Below, in pieces: positions 27,863 through 37,096 of a stretch of 64,000 bases of DNA. Both the position numbers and the translations under genes were made by a program. The stretch covers positions 3,085,748 through 3,149,747 of the forward strand of contig NZ_CP036266.1 of the NCBI RefSeq assembly GCF_007744075.1, read 5' to 3'. Source of the stretch: Gimesia chilikensis (GTDB lineage: Bacteria; Planctomycetota; Planctomycetia; Planctomycetales; Planctomycetaceae). How positions within the stretch are numbered: the stretch's first letter is position 1; every line of letters starts with the position of its first letter. The notes beneath the pieces are model-generated. The model saw only the letters and a program-made list of their open reading frames with translations, made no database searches and had not been told where the DNA came from.

Positions 27863-28075
27863 TCCATTGTTCCCTTTGTGGAAAATTACGTATGGATTTA
27901 CAGCCTGTATTATGCGGAGATTTACAGGTGTTGCCAGAGTACGCGTTGTTTCCCGAGCTGCTTTTATTGTATTGGCTTGTGCCCTTTGCTAACTTGGGAG
28001 TGTATAAGTTTAATCCCGTCTGTGTGACAATCCGTCTCTAACCAAGAATTACTCTCAATTTATACTGGTGTTGCC

Positions 28076-29632
28076 ATGCGATTGATTTCGACGCTCTGTC
28101 TACTGGTCCTGATGGGGACCACTTCCCTGTCCGCCGCAGATTCCGCTCCTGCAGATCTCAAACTGGAAAAGATCAAAGGTGCCAAACCGCGTAATGTGGT
28201 CTTTATTCTCGCGGACGATCATCGTTATGACGTGATGGGTTTTGCCGGTCATCCCTGGGTAGAGACTCCTGCAATGGATGCGATGGCCAAACAGGGGGTT
28301 TACTTCAAGAATGCAGTCGTTACCACCTCGCTCTGCTCTCCCAGTCGGGCTTCGATTCTGACCGGACAGTATATGCACAATCATGGTGTGGTCGATAATA
28401 ACGTACTGACCCCGCCTGGGACGAAATTCTTTCCCCAATACCTGCAGGCCGCCGGCTACCAGACAGGTTTTTTCGGGAAGTGGCACATGGGCGGTCACTC
28501 GGACGACCCACGGCCCGGTTTCGACAGATGGGTTTCCTTTCGCGGCCAGGGGCACTATTACCCGCCCGAACATTTGAAGAAATGGTCATTGAATGTCGAT
28601 GGCAAAAGAGTTCCGCAGAAAGGTTACATTACCGACGAACTGACGGACTATGCCATCGACTGGTTGAACGAAAGTGTCAAAACGCAGGATAAACCCTTCT
28701 TCATGTATCTCTCACACAAGGGAGTGCATGGGATGTTCCACCCTGCGGAACGTCATGCGGGACGCTACAAAGATAAATCGATGCCGATCCCTAAAACGAT
28801 GGCCAATACCTCTGAGAATTACTTCAACAAGCCGATGTGGCTGAAGAACCAGCGAAACAGCTGGCACGGTGTTGATTTTGCCTATCACCAGGATACGGAT
28901 ATCGAAGAGCATTATCGTCTATACTGTGAAGCCCTGCTGAGCGTGGACGAATCGATCGCTCGCGTGCGGAAGTGGCTGAAAGACAACGGCTATGGTGAAA
29001 ACACACTGGTCATGTACATGGGGGATAACGGCTTTCAGTGGGGCGAACATGGCCTGATTGACAAGCGGACCGCATATGAAGCGTCCATGCGTGTGCCTCT
29101 GGTCGGCGTCTGTCCCGGTCTCTGGAAACCAGGCACCGTGGTAGATGAAGTCGTCGCCAACATCGATATCGGCCCTACCTGCCTGGCAGCTGCCGGCTTG
29201 AAAACACCGCCTCAGATGGATGGTCAAAGTTTCCTGGAACTGGCAGCAGGGAAATTACCGGCAGCCGATTGGAGGAAGAATATTCTCTATGAATATTACT
29301 GGGAATTCAATTTCCCTCAGACGCCAACGACCTTCGCACTGCGGACACCACGTTATAAATTCATCCAATATCATGGTATCTGGGATATTGACGAACTTTA
29401 CGACATGGAGAAAGATCCATTGGAACAGCACAATCTGATTTTTGATCCTGAATATCAGAAGCAGATCAGAAAGATGCGGGCCGATCTGCATGCGATCCTG
29501 GAGAAGTCAGAGGCGAACCGAGTTCCCTTCAGTCACAAACGGAGCATGGGAGCTAACCTGCGGCTTGAGAGTGGATCAAAGCCGGCTGATTTCAACGATA
29601 AGCTGTTGCGGGAGAAAAATGCTAAAGAGTAG
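28076..29632 (+). CDS. Secreted sulfatase
   Basis: Secreted type I sulfatase of 518 residues. The signal peptide (RLISTLCLLVLMGTTSLSAA) is followed by NVVFILADDHRYDVMGF, with metal-binding Asp residues. The sulfatase signature CSPSRASILTGQY puts the formylglycine Cys near residue 87. GKWHMGG and MYMGDNGFQWGEHG supply further active-site residues. Near the C-terminus RTPRYKFIQYHGIWDIDELYDMEKDP is the family ending. It differs from the sulfatase at 11.5 kb in having no extra C-terminal domain, and resembles heparan or mucin sulfatases in layout. No sulfatase-maturing enzyme is in the window. It is on the + strand, divergent from the phytoene-desaturase-like gene. Confidence 0.93.
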   Translation: MRLISTLCLLVLMGTTSLSAADSAPADLKLEKIKGAKPRNVVFILADDHRYDVMGFAGHPWVETPAMDAMAKQGVYFKNAVVTTSLCSPSRASILTGQYMHNHGVVDNNVLTPPGTKFFPQYLQAAGYQTGFFGKWHMGGHSDDPRPGFDRWVSFRGQGHYYPPEHLKKWSLNVDGKRVPQKGYITDELTDYAIDWLNESVKTQDKPFFMYLSHKGVHGMFHPAERHAGRYKDKSMPIPKTMANTSENYFNKPMWLKNQRNSWHGVDFAYHQDTDIEEHYRLYCEALLSVDESIARVRKWLKDNGYGENTLVMYMGDNGFQWGEHGLIDKRTAYEASMRVPLVGVCPGLWKPGTVVDEVVANIDIGPTCLAAAGLKTPPQMDGQSFLELAAGKLPAADWRKNILYEYYWEFNFPQTPTTFALRTPRYKFIQYHGIWDIDELYDMEKDPLEQHNLIFDPEYQKQIRKMRADLHAILEKSEANRVPFSHKRSMGANLRLESGSKPADFNDKLLREKNAKE

Positions 29633-29856
29633 CGGCTTTGGATCTAAAAGAATTATTCCAGACAAGTCATGTGGCTTCCATTCACTTCGGGTGCTGGTCG
29701 GTACACTCCTGTTGAATCAGTCGATTTTTCTGATTGATGAACCACTCTCCTGAAATGACATTGCCAGCCGTTTTCAAGGAGGTACAATTGATCGTGGGCC
29801 GACTAAAGGACTGAGCTACCCGCGCTCTTTCTCCTCAAACCAGTAAAGGAGTCGTG

Positions 29857-30291
29857 ATGACTGGATATCATGAGGACGATCCTCGGACGCAATTTCATGT
29901 GTGTCCCAGCTGTCGAGCAGACATTGATCGTAACAGTAGTCGTTGTGAATTCTGCAATTGTGAATTCGATTTTGAACCTGCTTTTCACGAACCGGACACG
30001 CGGCTCGCAAGTTCAGAAGAGGAAGTCAATACCGATAAAAGAACACGTTATCTGGTGTTGTTGACCCTGAATATTGCCACCGGGCTGGTGGGGGTGCTGG
30101 CATCGTCTCTGGAAGAGGCGGCCCCGACTCGGCTCTCACCCCCTGAGTCTCCACGGATCTCTGCGGAACAGCGGGAAGAGATGGTTCGATATCTGCAGCA
30201 ACAGAGTCGAGCTCATGTTGAGGAACTGAATGCCCGTTTGGAGCTGAAAGTGACTTCGGGCGAACGTAGATCGGTTCCGATTCGGTTTTAA
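29857..30291 (+). CDS. Zinc-ribbon protein with one membrane segment
   Basis: Small protein of about 144 residues. An N-terminal zinc ribbon has two CxxC knuckles: CPSCRAD and CEFCNCEF. A hydrophobic segment (TRYLVLLTLNIATGLVGVLASSL) follows at about residues 65-87, then an acidic, charged C-terminus with a short helical stretch (EQREEMVRYLQQQSRAHVEEL). It is probably an inner-membrane protein with a cytoplasmic ribbon. I prefer the ATG at 29857 over the GTG immediately before it because AAAGGA (29845-29850) is well spaced. No specific family is recognised. Confidence 0.7.
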   Translation: MTGYHEDDPRTQFHVCPSCRADIDRNSSRCEFCNCEFDFEPAFHEPDTRLASSEEEVNTDKRTRYLVLLTLNIATGLVGVLASSLEEAAPTRLSPPESPRISAEQREEMVRYLQQQSRAHVEELNARLELKVTSGERRSVPIRF

Positions 30292-30431
30292 GCTCCTGTA
30301 TGCAAGCAGTTTTGACTACCTGAACCGCTTTAAAGCAGTCTCGTTAATGACCCATATTGACAGAGTTTGCCTGTTTTGCGACAGTCCTCGCTGGTACTTC
30401 GCCGCTCACACTGTCAATTTCGGGTCAGAAA

Positions 30432-31523
30432 ATGGATTTACTGCCACTCGATCATCCCCGCCTCAAGAAGAATAACTTTGATCTGCTCAGGCTGCTGCTG
30501 GCTCTGACAGTCTGTCTGGTGCATGCAGCGGAACTTTCCGGATTTAGTCCGTTAGCTGCGCTGCCTGAATATCTTTCATCGCGGATTGCAGTCCAGGCAT
30601 TCTTCGTCGTCAGCGGGTTTTTGATCGTGATGAGTTACGAACGTTCCTCTTCGCTTTCCTCTTATACCAGCAAACGAATCAGACGGATTTATCCAGCGTA
30701 CGTTACCGTCATTTTACTGGCAGCCCTTGGACTGGTTCTGGTAAGCCGTCTATCTCTGACTGAGTACTTTTCTTTTACCTGGGTAAAATATCTGCTGGCT
30801 AATCTGACGTTTCTGAATTTTCTGCAGTCCACTTTACCGGGAGTCTTTGAAGCGAATCGGATGCCGGCGGTGAATGGCGCGCTCTGGACACTGAAAGTGG
30901 AAGTGATGTTTTATGTTTCCGTTCCAGTGCTGGTATATTGCCTGCGGCGTGTCCCCCGCTTGCCACTGCTGATTCTCGTTTATGTCGTGTCGATCGTATA
31001 TGCCCAACTGTTGCTAGATGCTTCAATCCGGACAGAGAATCCGTTTTATGAACAGCTGGCACGCCAACTACCCGGGCAGCTTTGTTTCTTCATCGCAGGA
31101 GCGGCACTGTTTTATTACCTGCTTTTTTTCGAACGTCATATCAGACTTTTGGTCACTCTGGCGACTGTCATGTTGCTGACGCATCACTGGACTCCCCTGC
31201 CCTGGCTGCAACCTGCTGCGCTGGCAGTGATTGTCCTGTTTTTCGGTCTGTTTCTGTATGCAGGCAACTTTGGAAAGTATGGAGATTTCTCCTACGGGGT
31301 TTATATCCTGCACTTCCCGCTAATCCAGTTGCTTTTGAACGCCGGTTGGTCTGAAGAGCATGCCTGGTCTTTCCTGGGGACAGCGGTCTGCCTGACGTTG
31401 CTCGGGGCAATCCTGATGTGGAATCTGGTCGAAAAGCGGTTTCTGCTGCGAAGCAGTCACTACGTCAGTTCAGAGAAAGCTGAGCCAAAAACTGATCCTG
31501 CTAAGCAGCCAGTCCGGATCTGA
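30432..31523 (+). CDS. Acyltransferase family 3 membrane protein
   Basis: Integral membrane acyltransferase of about 363 residues, acyltransferase_3 family, which moves acyl groups (often acetyl or succinyl) onto polysaccharides or lipids. The opening NNFDLLRLLLALTVCLVHAAEL supplies the conserved Arg and His of the first helix. Roughly ten hydrophobic segments follow, among them AFFVVSGFLIVMSYERS with the typical second-helix motif, and ALWTLKVEVMFYVSVPVLVYCL. The end, FGKYGDFSYGVYILHFPLIQLLL, is typical of the family. I choose the ATG at 30432, directly before the first family motif; the frame is open to a TTG at 30357. It is convergent with the lipoprotein gene, with a 6-base gap. The acceptor is unknown. 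Confidence 0.88.
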   Translation: MDLLPLDHPRLKKNNFDLLRLLLALTVCLVHAAELSGFSPLAALPEYLSSRIAVQAFFVVSGFLIVMSYERSSSLSSYTSKRIRRIYPAYVTVILLAALGLVLVSRLSLTEYFSFTWVKYLLANLTFLNFLQSTLPGVFEANRMPAVNGALWTLKVEVMFYVSVPVLVYCLRRVPRLPLLILVYVVSIVYAQLLLDASIRTENPFYEQLARQLPGQLCFFIAGAALFYYLLFFERHIRLLVTLATVMLLTHHWTPLPWLQPAALAVIVLFFGLFLYAGNFGKYGDFSYGVYILHFPLIQLLLNAGWSEEHAWSFLGTAVCLTLLGAILMWNLVEKRFLLRSSHYVSSEKAEPKTDPAKQPVRI

Positions 31524-31529
31524 TGCGAC

Positions 31530-31958
31530 CTACTTCGATTTGAGATCGAAATTAATTGTGTTCCCATCTGCTTTTACATCTGCCGTAAGTTCAGACTTAT
31601 CGTTGTATTTCGTGGGAACCAGTTGTTTGCCTGCGTCTTCCGGATTATCAGTGAGCTTAATGATTACAACCCGGTGTTTACCGAGGGAGGCACCTGAGGC
31701 GTCTTCGTTGTAGTCCAGGTTGTATGATCCATCCTCTTGGGTCGTGGCGCTTGATGCACGGCGTCTGGCATTTCCAGTCGTTTCCTGAGGTTCAAAGATA
31801 ACCTTCGCATTAACCAGTGGAGCACCATCCATAGTCACCACACCGTTTACATCCGCCAATTCAGGGACTGCTTCACCACTGCCACCAGCACATCCAGAAA
31901 AACAAAAAAGCAACGAACTGATGAGAATGAATTTAAGCGAATTAAAAGAAAGATACAT
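31530..31958 (-). CDS. Lipoprotein with carboxypeptidase-regulatory-like domain, DUF1559 partner
   Basis: Small exported lipoprotein of 142 residues. The signal ends in a lipobox-like FSGC (Cys near residue 23), after which a beta-rich domain of the carboxypeptidase-regulatory/transthyretin-like type runs to the end: VNGVVTMDGAPLVNAKVIFEP, SYNLDYNEDASGASLGKHRV, LVPTKYNDKSELTADV. In planctomycete genomes such a gene commonly follows a DUF1559 pseudopilin gene, as here (135 bases downstream of its stop, same strand). It is likely exposed at the periplasmic side or cell surface. No catalytic residues are apparent. Confidence 0.85.
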   Translation of the reverse strand: MYLSFNSLKFILISSLLFCFSGCAGGSGEAVPELADVNGVVTMDGAPLVNAKVIFEPQETTGNARRRASSATTQEDGSYNLDYNEDASGASLGKHRVVIIKLTDNPEDAGKQLVPTKYNDKSELTADVKADGNTINFDLKSK

Positions 31959-32093
31959 TTATCTGATCCAGTCAGAAAGTTAAAATCTGTAGAAGAAATT
32001 GCGAGCGTCGCAGAGAAATGAATCCGACCGCAGTGGACGAAACCACCGCGGCCAGTGTCGAATTACCTTTAAGTCAGTGACAGGAAGTCGGGT

Positions 32094-33029
32094 TTAGAAT
32101 TCCGGAATGACTTCGCCACCACCGATGGAGACCAGAGCCTGAACTACTCCTACGCGGTCCACATTTTCGCTCAGGAATCGAACGGCACCATCACCCATCA
32201 GGATGTGACCTCCACCGACATGGTGGCTACCAGCTCCCCAAGCGTATTGTTTTCCATTGGTATGGTCAAAATTAAGAGTATAACCAGTTACACCTGGTAG
32301 GATGAAAAAGGTGTGTGTGGCGGCATTCCAGTAAGGTCCGTAGCTGGTCGATGTCTTGTTCAACTGGGTTTCACACATGACCATAGTGTTACTGGTTCCA
32401 TCTTTGAAGTCACGAAACTGAGCCGCGCCGTTCGGACCCATCGCAGCTTTGAGCGTGCTGTTGTTTGCTCTCCAACTTCCTCCGTTACCCCCGGTCGTGT
32501 AATTCACGACGCCGTAACTGGTCCGCCATCCGGGACTTGTATAATAAGCACCAGAAGTCGTAGAGTTTTGTTGAGTTCCCGGATCAGAGGGGCATAGAAA
32601 AACGGGGACGGGAGATGTCACAACCGAATATTGGTCTGTAGTCACGGAACCCGTGCAACCAGTGCCGTGGTTAGCGCGTCCGCTGGGCAGACTCCAGTTG
32701 TACTGATTATAAATATTTGCCTGATCGATAAAGGGCAGGATCATCTGGTAGCAGGTATGATTGAGCAGGTTGCCCGTGGCCCCATGGACTGTGTCACAAT
32801 ACTGCAGACCAGCGTTAATAGTTGCCGGAGGCAGCACTCGATGTGTGTCATGATAATTGTGAAGTGCCAGCCCGATTTGCTTAAGATTGTTTTTGCAAGT
32901 ACTGCGTCGAGCTGCTTCGCGGGCCTGTTGAACTGCGGGAAGAAGGAGAGCAATTAGAATTGCAATGATGGCAATAACGACCAGCAATTCAATCAGGGTA
33001 AAACCAAGTTTGTGAGGGCGCGTGCGCAT
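32094..33029 (-). CDS. DUF1559 type II pseudopilin-like protein
   Basis: DUF1559 protein of about 311 residues, a family expanded in planctomycetes and of unknown precise function. A prepilin leader with [17 protein letters not shown] at its core (cleavage expected after Gly, mature N-terminal Phe methylated) is followed by [22 protein letters not shown] and then [14 protein letters not shown]. The C-terminus has [21 protein letters not shown], the H-x(n)-DG family ending. I choose the Met at 33029 (MRTRPHKLG) because it gives a normal prepilin leader; the open frame reaches 33104. It is likely a pseudopilin-like surface or secretion component, but no pilus genes are present in the window. 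It precedes the companion lipoprotein. Confidence 0.93.
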   Translation of the reverse strand: MRTRPHKLGFTLIELLVVIAIIAILIALLLPAVQQAREAARRSTCKNNLKQIGLALHNYHDTHRVLPPATINAGLQYCDTVHGATGNLLNHTCYQMILPFIDQANIYNQYNWSLPSGRANHGTGCTGSVTTDQYSVVTSPVPVFLCPSDPGTQQNSTTSGAYYTSPGWRTSYGVVNYTTGGNGGSWRANNSTLKAAMGPNGAAQFRDFKDGTSNTMVMCETQLNKTSTSYGPYWNAATHTFFILPGVTGYTLNFDHTNGKQYAWGAGSHHVGGGHILMGDGAVRFLSENVDRVGVVQALVSIGGGEVIPEF

Positions 33030-33514
33030 GAGTGTGCCTTTCAAAGATAATTGATGAAACGAAATAGAATTCAGAAGAATTGAAGTGATTAGTATTTCGT
33101 TCAATCAGAGCGCTTGATTCTTCGCGAGAATACCAAGGCTGTGTGTATCAATGATGCACATAGCTGAATTTATTATGCTTTGAGTAAAGAGAAGCAACAA
33201 GATTGTTTATTAAGAAATGTTATTAATCTTGTGGATCCAGGGCGATATTTTTTGAGGACTCAAAAAAACGGCTGTAACTGCTGAACACTTTACACAGTTG
33301 CATGTATCGATCTTGATTAGATGTGGTAGATAGATCTACAGCAATTCCCTGACAGGTGCCTATCTAGGACGGTGGGCATTCCGGCTGTCATCAGGCAACA
33401 GAGCTGTCGATCGGAATCGAACGGCGTTCCTGGGAATGTTAAGCGAAAAAGATGTTAGGAGCTTTGTTCTGAGAATGTCGACAGGTAATCGAATCTCCCA
33501 GAATAAACTCAATC
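33030..33514. other. Gap of about 485 bases upstream of the DUF1559 gene
   Basis: No convincing gene. It holds the promoter of the DUF1559 gene, a 7-bp inverted repeat CAAGATT (33198-33204) with AATCTTG (33225-33231), and the palindrome listed separately at 33248. Base composition is A+T-rich in the 33150-33260 part. Confidence 0.4.
33248..33267. promoter_or_regulatory. Twenty-base near-perfect palindrome
   Basis: TTTTTTGAG (33248-33256) and CTCAAAAAA (33259-33267) are perfect inverted 9-base arms with only two bases between. The tiny spacer makes a transcribed hairpin awkward and favours a dimeric protein-binding site. It lies about 220 bases upstream of the DUF1559 start and about 250 bases past the metallopeptidase-thioredoxin stop. 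Confidence 0.5.
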
Positions 33515-34507
33515 TCAATGGCGACGCTGCAGCAGTGAACTCAGGGCGCGACTCTCTCGCAGTTTGGCGATCCGTTTTCCATTTTCATAAATGATATATG
33601 TAGGAAGCCCGATTACATTTTCCTGACGTGCCTGTTCGAGATTGCGATCATAATCCAGAACCTTTACTACCAGTCCTCGAGCGCGCAGTTGAGGTAGAAT
33701 GGTCCTGCGATCCTCTTCGCACTGGCGGCAGTCAGCACCAGTAAACATTTTGACTTCGTATCGGCTGGCAATTTGCTGGTCGAGCTGATTATGTTTCTGC
33801 CAGGCTGCAGTGTATGCCGCCTCCTGGTTTTGGAAACCGTAGTGGGTGTGAAACGCGGTATCCCAGTTCGTCTGATAGGCAGTATCCAAAAAACGGACAA
33901 ACTCCTGTTTCCCTTCTCGATCGATCAGGTATTCTGCCAGATAGAAACCTTGAGCGTACAGGACAGCGATTCCGCCTAGATTATCCGGATAATTCTGCAT
34001 GACCAGCAGCCTGCGAATCGGGATCTGCCCTTCGGTGCCGACGACTTCGCGAGCCAGTTCACGGATCGGTCGTTTTTCGGCTTCTGCTTCCTCATAGGTC
34101 GCAGCCCCTTCGTCTGCCCAGCGTGGTAAGGGACGACGGAAGTGGGATGCGAAGACTGTGTGCAGCACCTCGTGCGGAATAACACTCTCCAGCAGGCTTT
34201 GGGAAGATCCCTGTACCTGCATATCCCAGCCAAATACCTGTCCCTGGTCGAAGGAGAAGGTAGTTGCCCCTCCCCCTGCATGGTCTCCTGCATTAACTCG
34301 AATCGGACAGGGAGCATACCAGTTGGGTATTGGATGCCCGAGCCATTCCCGCGCATGTCGATCACGATAATGCTCGGCTGCTTCTCCCACTTGAACTGCG
34401 AGTGTTGCGTCTCGGCAGTATACGGTGAAGTTTTTGGTGCGATACTCAAAAAGACTGGCATCCCCCTCAAATAGTAGCAGTGGAAGTAAGAGCAGAAAAT
34501 ATCTCAT
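33515..34507 (-). CDS. Gluzincin metallopeptidase-like protein fused to a thioredoxin-type domain
   Basis: Exported protein of 330 residues with an apparently complete fusion. A short signal (YFLLLLPLLLFEGDA) precedes a zinc-peptidase-like part: HEVLHTVFA at about residue 108 and WADEGAATYEEAE, which gives the second Glu of the gluzincin arrangement. Residues about 250-325 are thioredoxin-like: VKMFTGADCRQCEEDRRTIL with the redox pair CRQC, then a strand-helix stretch and VIGLPTYIIYENGK with the cis-Pro motif. Such a pairing of protease and disulfide-exchange domain is unusual to me. Substrates are unknown. The related HExxH protein at 6.9 kb has no thioredoxin part. Confidence 0.82.
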   Translation of the reverse strand: MRYFLLLLPLLLFEGDASLFEYRTKNFTVYCRDATLAVQVGEAAEHYRDRHAREWLGHPIPNWYAPCPIRVNAGDHAGGGATTFSFDQGQVFGWDMQVQGSSQSLLESVIPHEVLHTVFASHFRRPLPRWADEGAATYEEAEAEKRPIRELAREVVGTEGQIPIRRLLVMQNYPDNLGGIAVLYAQGFYLAEYLIDREGKQEFVRFLDTAYQTNWDTAFHTHYGFQNQEAAYTAAWQKHNQLDQQIASRYEVKMFTGADCRQCEEDRRTILPQLRARGLVVKVLDYDRNLEQARQENVIGLPTYIIYENGKRIAKLRESRALSSLLQRRH

Positions 34508-34794
34508 GTTACAGTCCGTTGCTGACTAACCAGGAGAAAGGTTTAAAGTAGGACAGGCTTGCGATGCGTAATTAGGAGCATCAAGTCCCAGCCAGGGAGT
34601 TAAAGTTCAGGGGGGAACCATAAGTAGAAATGGATTTGAAGTACAGATCACTCTCCATAGCCAGGTGCTGAATATCAGCAGGAAATGAGGATTTTATAAT
34701 TTTGAGATCTGTGTAAATGAATAGTATTTCTTGGCAGTAGAGAACTCGGTAAGCTTTGGTCTGAAAAATGATCTGATCCAGGAGAACCAGAGCG

Positions 34795-36843
34795 ATGCCA
34801 CAGCTGATCTATCGACTATCCGAAATCAATGCGACCCACGTGGCGGAAGCCGGAGGCAAAGGGGCATCGCTGGGAGAACTGATTCAGGCTAAGGCCCCGG
34901 TTCCTCCTGGCTTTGTGGTCTCCAGTTGCGCATTTCGAGAATATTTTTTCCAGGGGGAGCCTAAACTTGCTGTCGTTGATGTCATTCAGAGACTAATTGC
35001 GAATCAACTGTCCCTGGCCCAGGCACGCGCTGAAATTCAGAGCTGTCTCGAGGAAGTCTGTTTTCCAGAACCACTCGAAGTGGCTGTCAGGCAGGCAACT
35101 GATGAAATGCAGCTAAAGCGTGTTTCCGTACGCTCCAGTGCCACCTGTGAGGACAGCGCTACGAGCGCCTGGGCCGGCCAGCTGGAAACCTGGCTGGACG
35201 TGTCACCAGACGAAATTACAAAACGGATTCGCGACTGCTGGCTCTCTCTCTTCAGCGAATCTGCTCTCGCCTATGGAGCGACTCACGGTTATGCCTCAGG
35301 GGAAATCGCGGTGGCGGTCGTCATACAGCAGATGGTGGCTAGCGAAATTTCGGGCATTGGTTTTTCTGTCCACCCGGTAACTCAGGAACCGGACATCCAA
35401 TTGATCGAGGCCTGTCTGGGATTGGGGGAGGCCATTGTTTCAGGACGGATTGTTCCAGACCAATTCATCGTAGAGCGTGACTCTTTTCAGATACTGGAGT
35501 CGGTCATCGGTGAGCAGAAGGAGGCCCTCTGGCTGGGGGATGGAAATACGAAGCCCGTCTGGCAGGAACTGGATGGTCGAGGCAGCCAGCCTAAAATCAG
35601 TACCTCACAGGTTACGGAATATGCCGGGATCCTGGCACGATTGCATGATCATTACGGGCATCCCATCGACACGGAATGGGCCATCGAGAATGGGAACTTC
35701 CAGATCCTCCAGGCACGTCCTATCACTACGCTGGCTGCTGAGTATGATCAAAGTCTGTTTGATCAAAGTCTGGAATGGCATTTTTGTGTAAGGCGTCCGT
35801 TTTTCCTGCTGGCTGCTTCGATTCTCCCCTACTGGATGGATGCCAGGCATGCGGATCATACGTTGGGGACACATCTCAATGAAGCACTGCTGATACAAGA
35901 CGAAACGGGTATGATGAATCTGTTTAGTTCTCAAAAATCGGCTGATGAGTTCCTCGATCGAATTGGATATCTGTTCCAGAATGATCGAGACGAAATCATT
36001 CGTATCCTCCGTTATGGATTGGGGATTTATGCACAGGGCCCGGCCGTCATTGAACAGGGAGTGAGTGGGTTCGCCGATCTGGCAGAACTGGAGGATTTTT
36101 TCGCTGATGTTGCCCAGCATACAACTGTGTTTCCAGCCTGGTTACTGACGTATATAGAATTACATCAGATTGATGATCCTGAGGTACGCTCTCTGGCAGA
36201 GCAGATTCGTTCTCATTCTCTCTACCCCGTGATTGAAAGAAAACTGCTTAAACCTCTGGCGAAACAGACTGCTGAAAGGCTGGGATTTTCACAGCCAGAT
36301 CGCGCCTGTGATCTGGTGTTATGGAGCGAACTGAAACAGGGGCTCGTCACTCGAGAACTGCTGGAAACACGTCTGCAGTCGATCGATTCCGGAGAACGCT
36401 ACATCTTTCAGCTGCTTGATGGACAGGAGAGCTTTCATCTGGTTTCACAGACTGGTTATCTGTTGACTCGTCTCGCGAAACAGCGACAGAGTCTGCCAGT
36501 GGGAGATTCTAATGAGTTGACTGGGCAGGCCGCCTGGCCGGGAATCTTTCGTGGTCGGGCCCGGGTGGTTCTGAGCCTGGATTCTCAAGGTTTTTCGGTT
36601 CAGGCTGATGAAGTGCTGGTTTCGATCCAGTCGAATCCTGCCCTGCTCCCACTCATGAAAACCTGCGGTGCGGTTGTCACTGACGATGGTGGTATCGCCT
36701 GTCATGCAGCGATTCTGGCCCGCGAACTCAAAAAGCCGACGCTCATTGGCACAGGTAGAGCCACGAAAATGATCCAGGATGGCGATTTGATCGAAGTCGA
36801 CACATACGCGCAAGTAGTGCGAATTCTGGAGCAGGCGCAATAA
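34795..36843 (+). CDS. PEP-synthase-like dikinase with His domain but no PEP barrel
   Basis: Protein of 682 residues in the PEP-synthase/pyruvate phosphate dikinase superfamily. The N-terminal ATP-grasp (about 1-325) has AGGKGASLGELIQA, VRSSATCEDS and, at its end, TEWAIENGNFQILQARPITT. A central helical stretch (about 325-560) is unlike either PEP synthase or PPDK by eye. The C-terminal swivelling phosphohistidine domain (about 590-680) has DDGGIACHAAILARE with the phospho-His, then KKPTLIGTG. The PEP/pyruvate TIM barrel expected in PEP synthase is missing, so the layout is ATP domain - variable domain - His domain, as in rifampin phosphotransferase. It probably phosphorylates an unknown acceptor. 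A 15-base internal duplication at about 35742-35771 encodes repeated DQSL. It is followed by a terminator and tRNA-Leu. Confidence 0.85.
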   Translation: MPQLIYRLSEINATHVAEAGGKGASLGELIQAKAPVPPGFVVSSCAFREYFFQGEPKLAVVDVIQRLIANQLSLAQARAEIQSCLEEVCFPEPLEVAVRQATDEMQLKRVSVRSSATCEDSATSAWAGQLETWLDVSPDEITKRIRDCWLSLFSESALAYGATHGYASGEIAVAVVIQQMVASEISGIGFSVHPVTQEPDIQLIEACLGLGEAIVSGRIVPDQFIVERDSFQILESVIGEQKEALWLGDGNTKPVWQELDGRGSQPKISTSQVTEYAGILARLHDHYGHPIDTEWAIENGNFQILQARPITTLAAEYDQSLFDQSLEWHFCVRRPFFLLAASILPYWMDARHADHTLGTHLNEALLIQDETGMMNLFSSQKSADEFLDRIGYLFQNDRDEIIRILRYGLGIYAQGPAVIEQGVSGFADLAELEDFFADVAQHTTVFPAWLLTYIELHQIDDPEVRSLAEQIRSHSLYPVIERKLLKPLAKQTAERLGFSQPDRACDLVLWSELKQGLVTRELLETRLQSIDSGERYIFQLLDGQESFHLVSQTGYLLTRLAKQRQSLPVGDSNELTGQAAWPGIFRGRARVVLSLDSQGFSVQADEVLVSIQSNPALLPLMKTCGAVVTDDGGIACHAAILARELKKPTLIGTGRATKMIQDGDLIEVDTYAQVVRILEQAQ

Positions 36844-36877
36844 AAAAGCACTGATGCCAGGAGCATTAGTGCTTTTG
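36842..36877 (+). terminator. Intrinsic terminator after the dikinase gene
   Basis: AAAAGCACTGATGC pairs with GCATTAGTGCTTTT across a short loop (36844-36876), overlapping the stop-codon region and ending in TTTT. The arms are flanked by A and T runs, so the same hairpin could serve the minus-strand tRNA unit as well. It is positioned between the dikinase stop and tRNA-Leu. Confidence 0.8.
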
Positions 36878-36879
36878 AG

Positions 36880-36961
36880 TGGGGATGACAGGACTTGAAC
36901 CTGCACGCCTTGCGGCACTAGATCCTAAATCTAGCGTGTCTGCCAATTCCACCACATCCCC
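36880..36961 (-). tRNA. tRNA-Leu (anticodon UAG)
   Basis: Minus-strand tRNA of 82 bases. The acceptor stem pairs GGGGATG (36955-36961) with CATCCCC (36881-36887), with discriminator A at 36880. The anticodon loop TTTAGGA gives anticodon TAG. The TTCAAGTC T-loop and a long class II variable arm (typical of Leu) are visible. The CCA end is not encoded. Opposite strand to the dikinase gene, whose terminator abuts it. A general leucine decoder for CUN codons. Confidence 0.95.
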
Positions 36962-37096
36962 GGTTGAATTGTGAATCTGCAGGAATACTAACGATTTCAG
37001 GGAGGAGACACAAATCGACCGACTGAAAAAAGTGCGACTTTACGGGGTTTCAGCCAGATTTACCGTATTTCGGACGTCAAAACAGTCGATGAAAGC

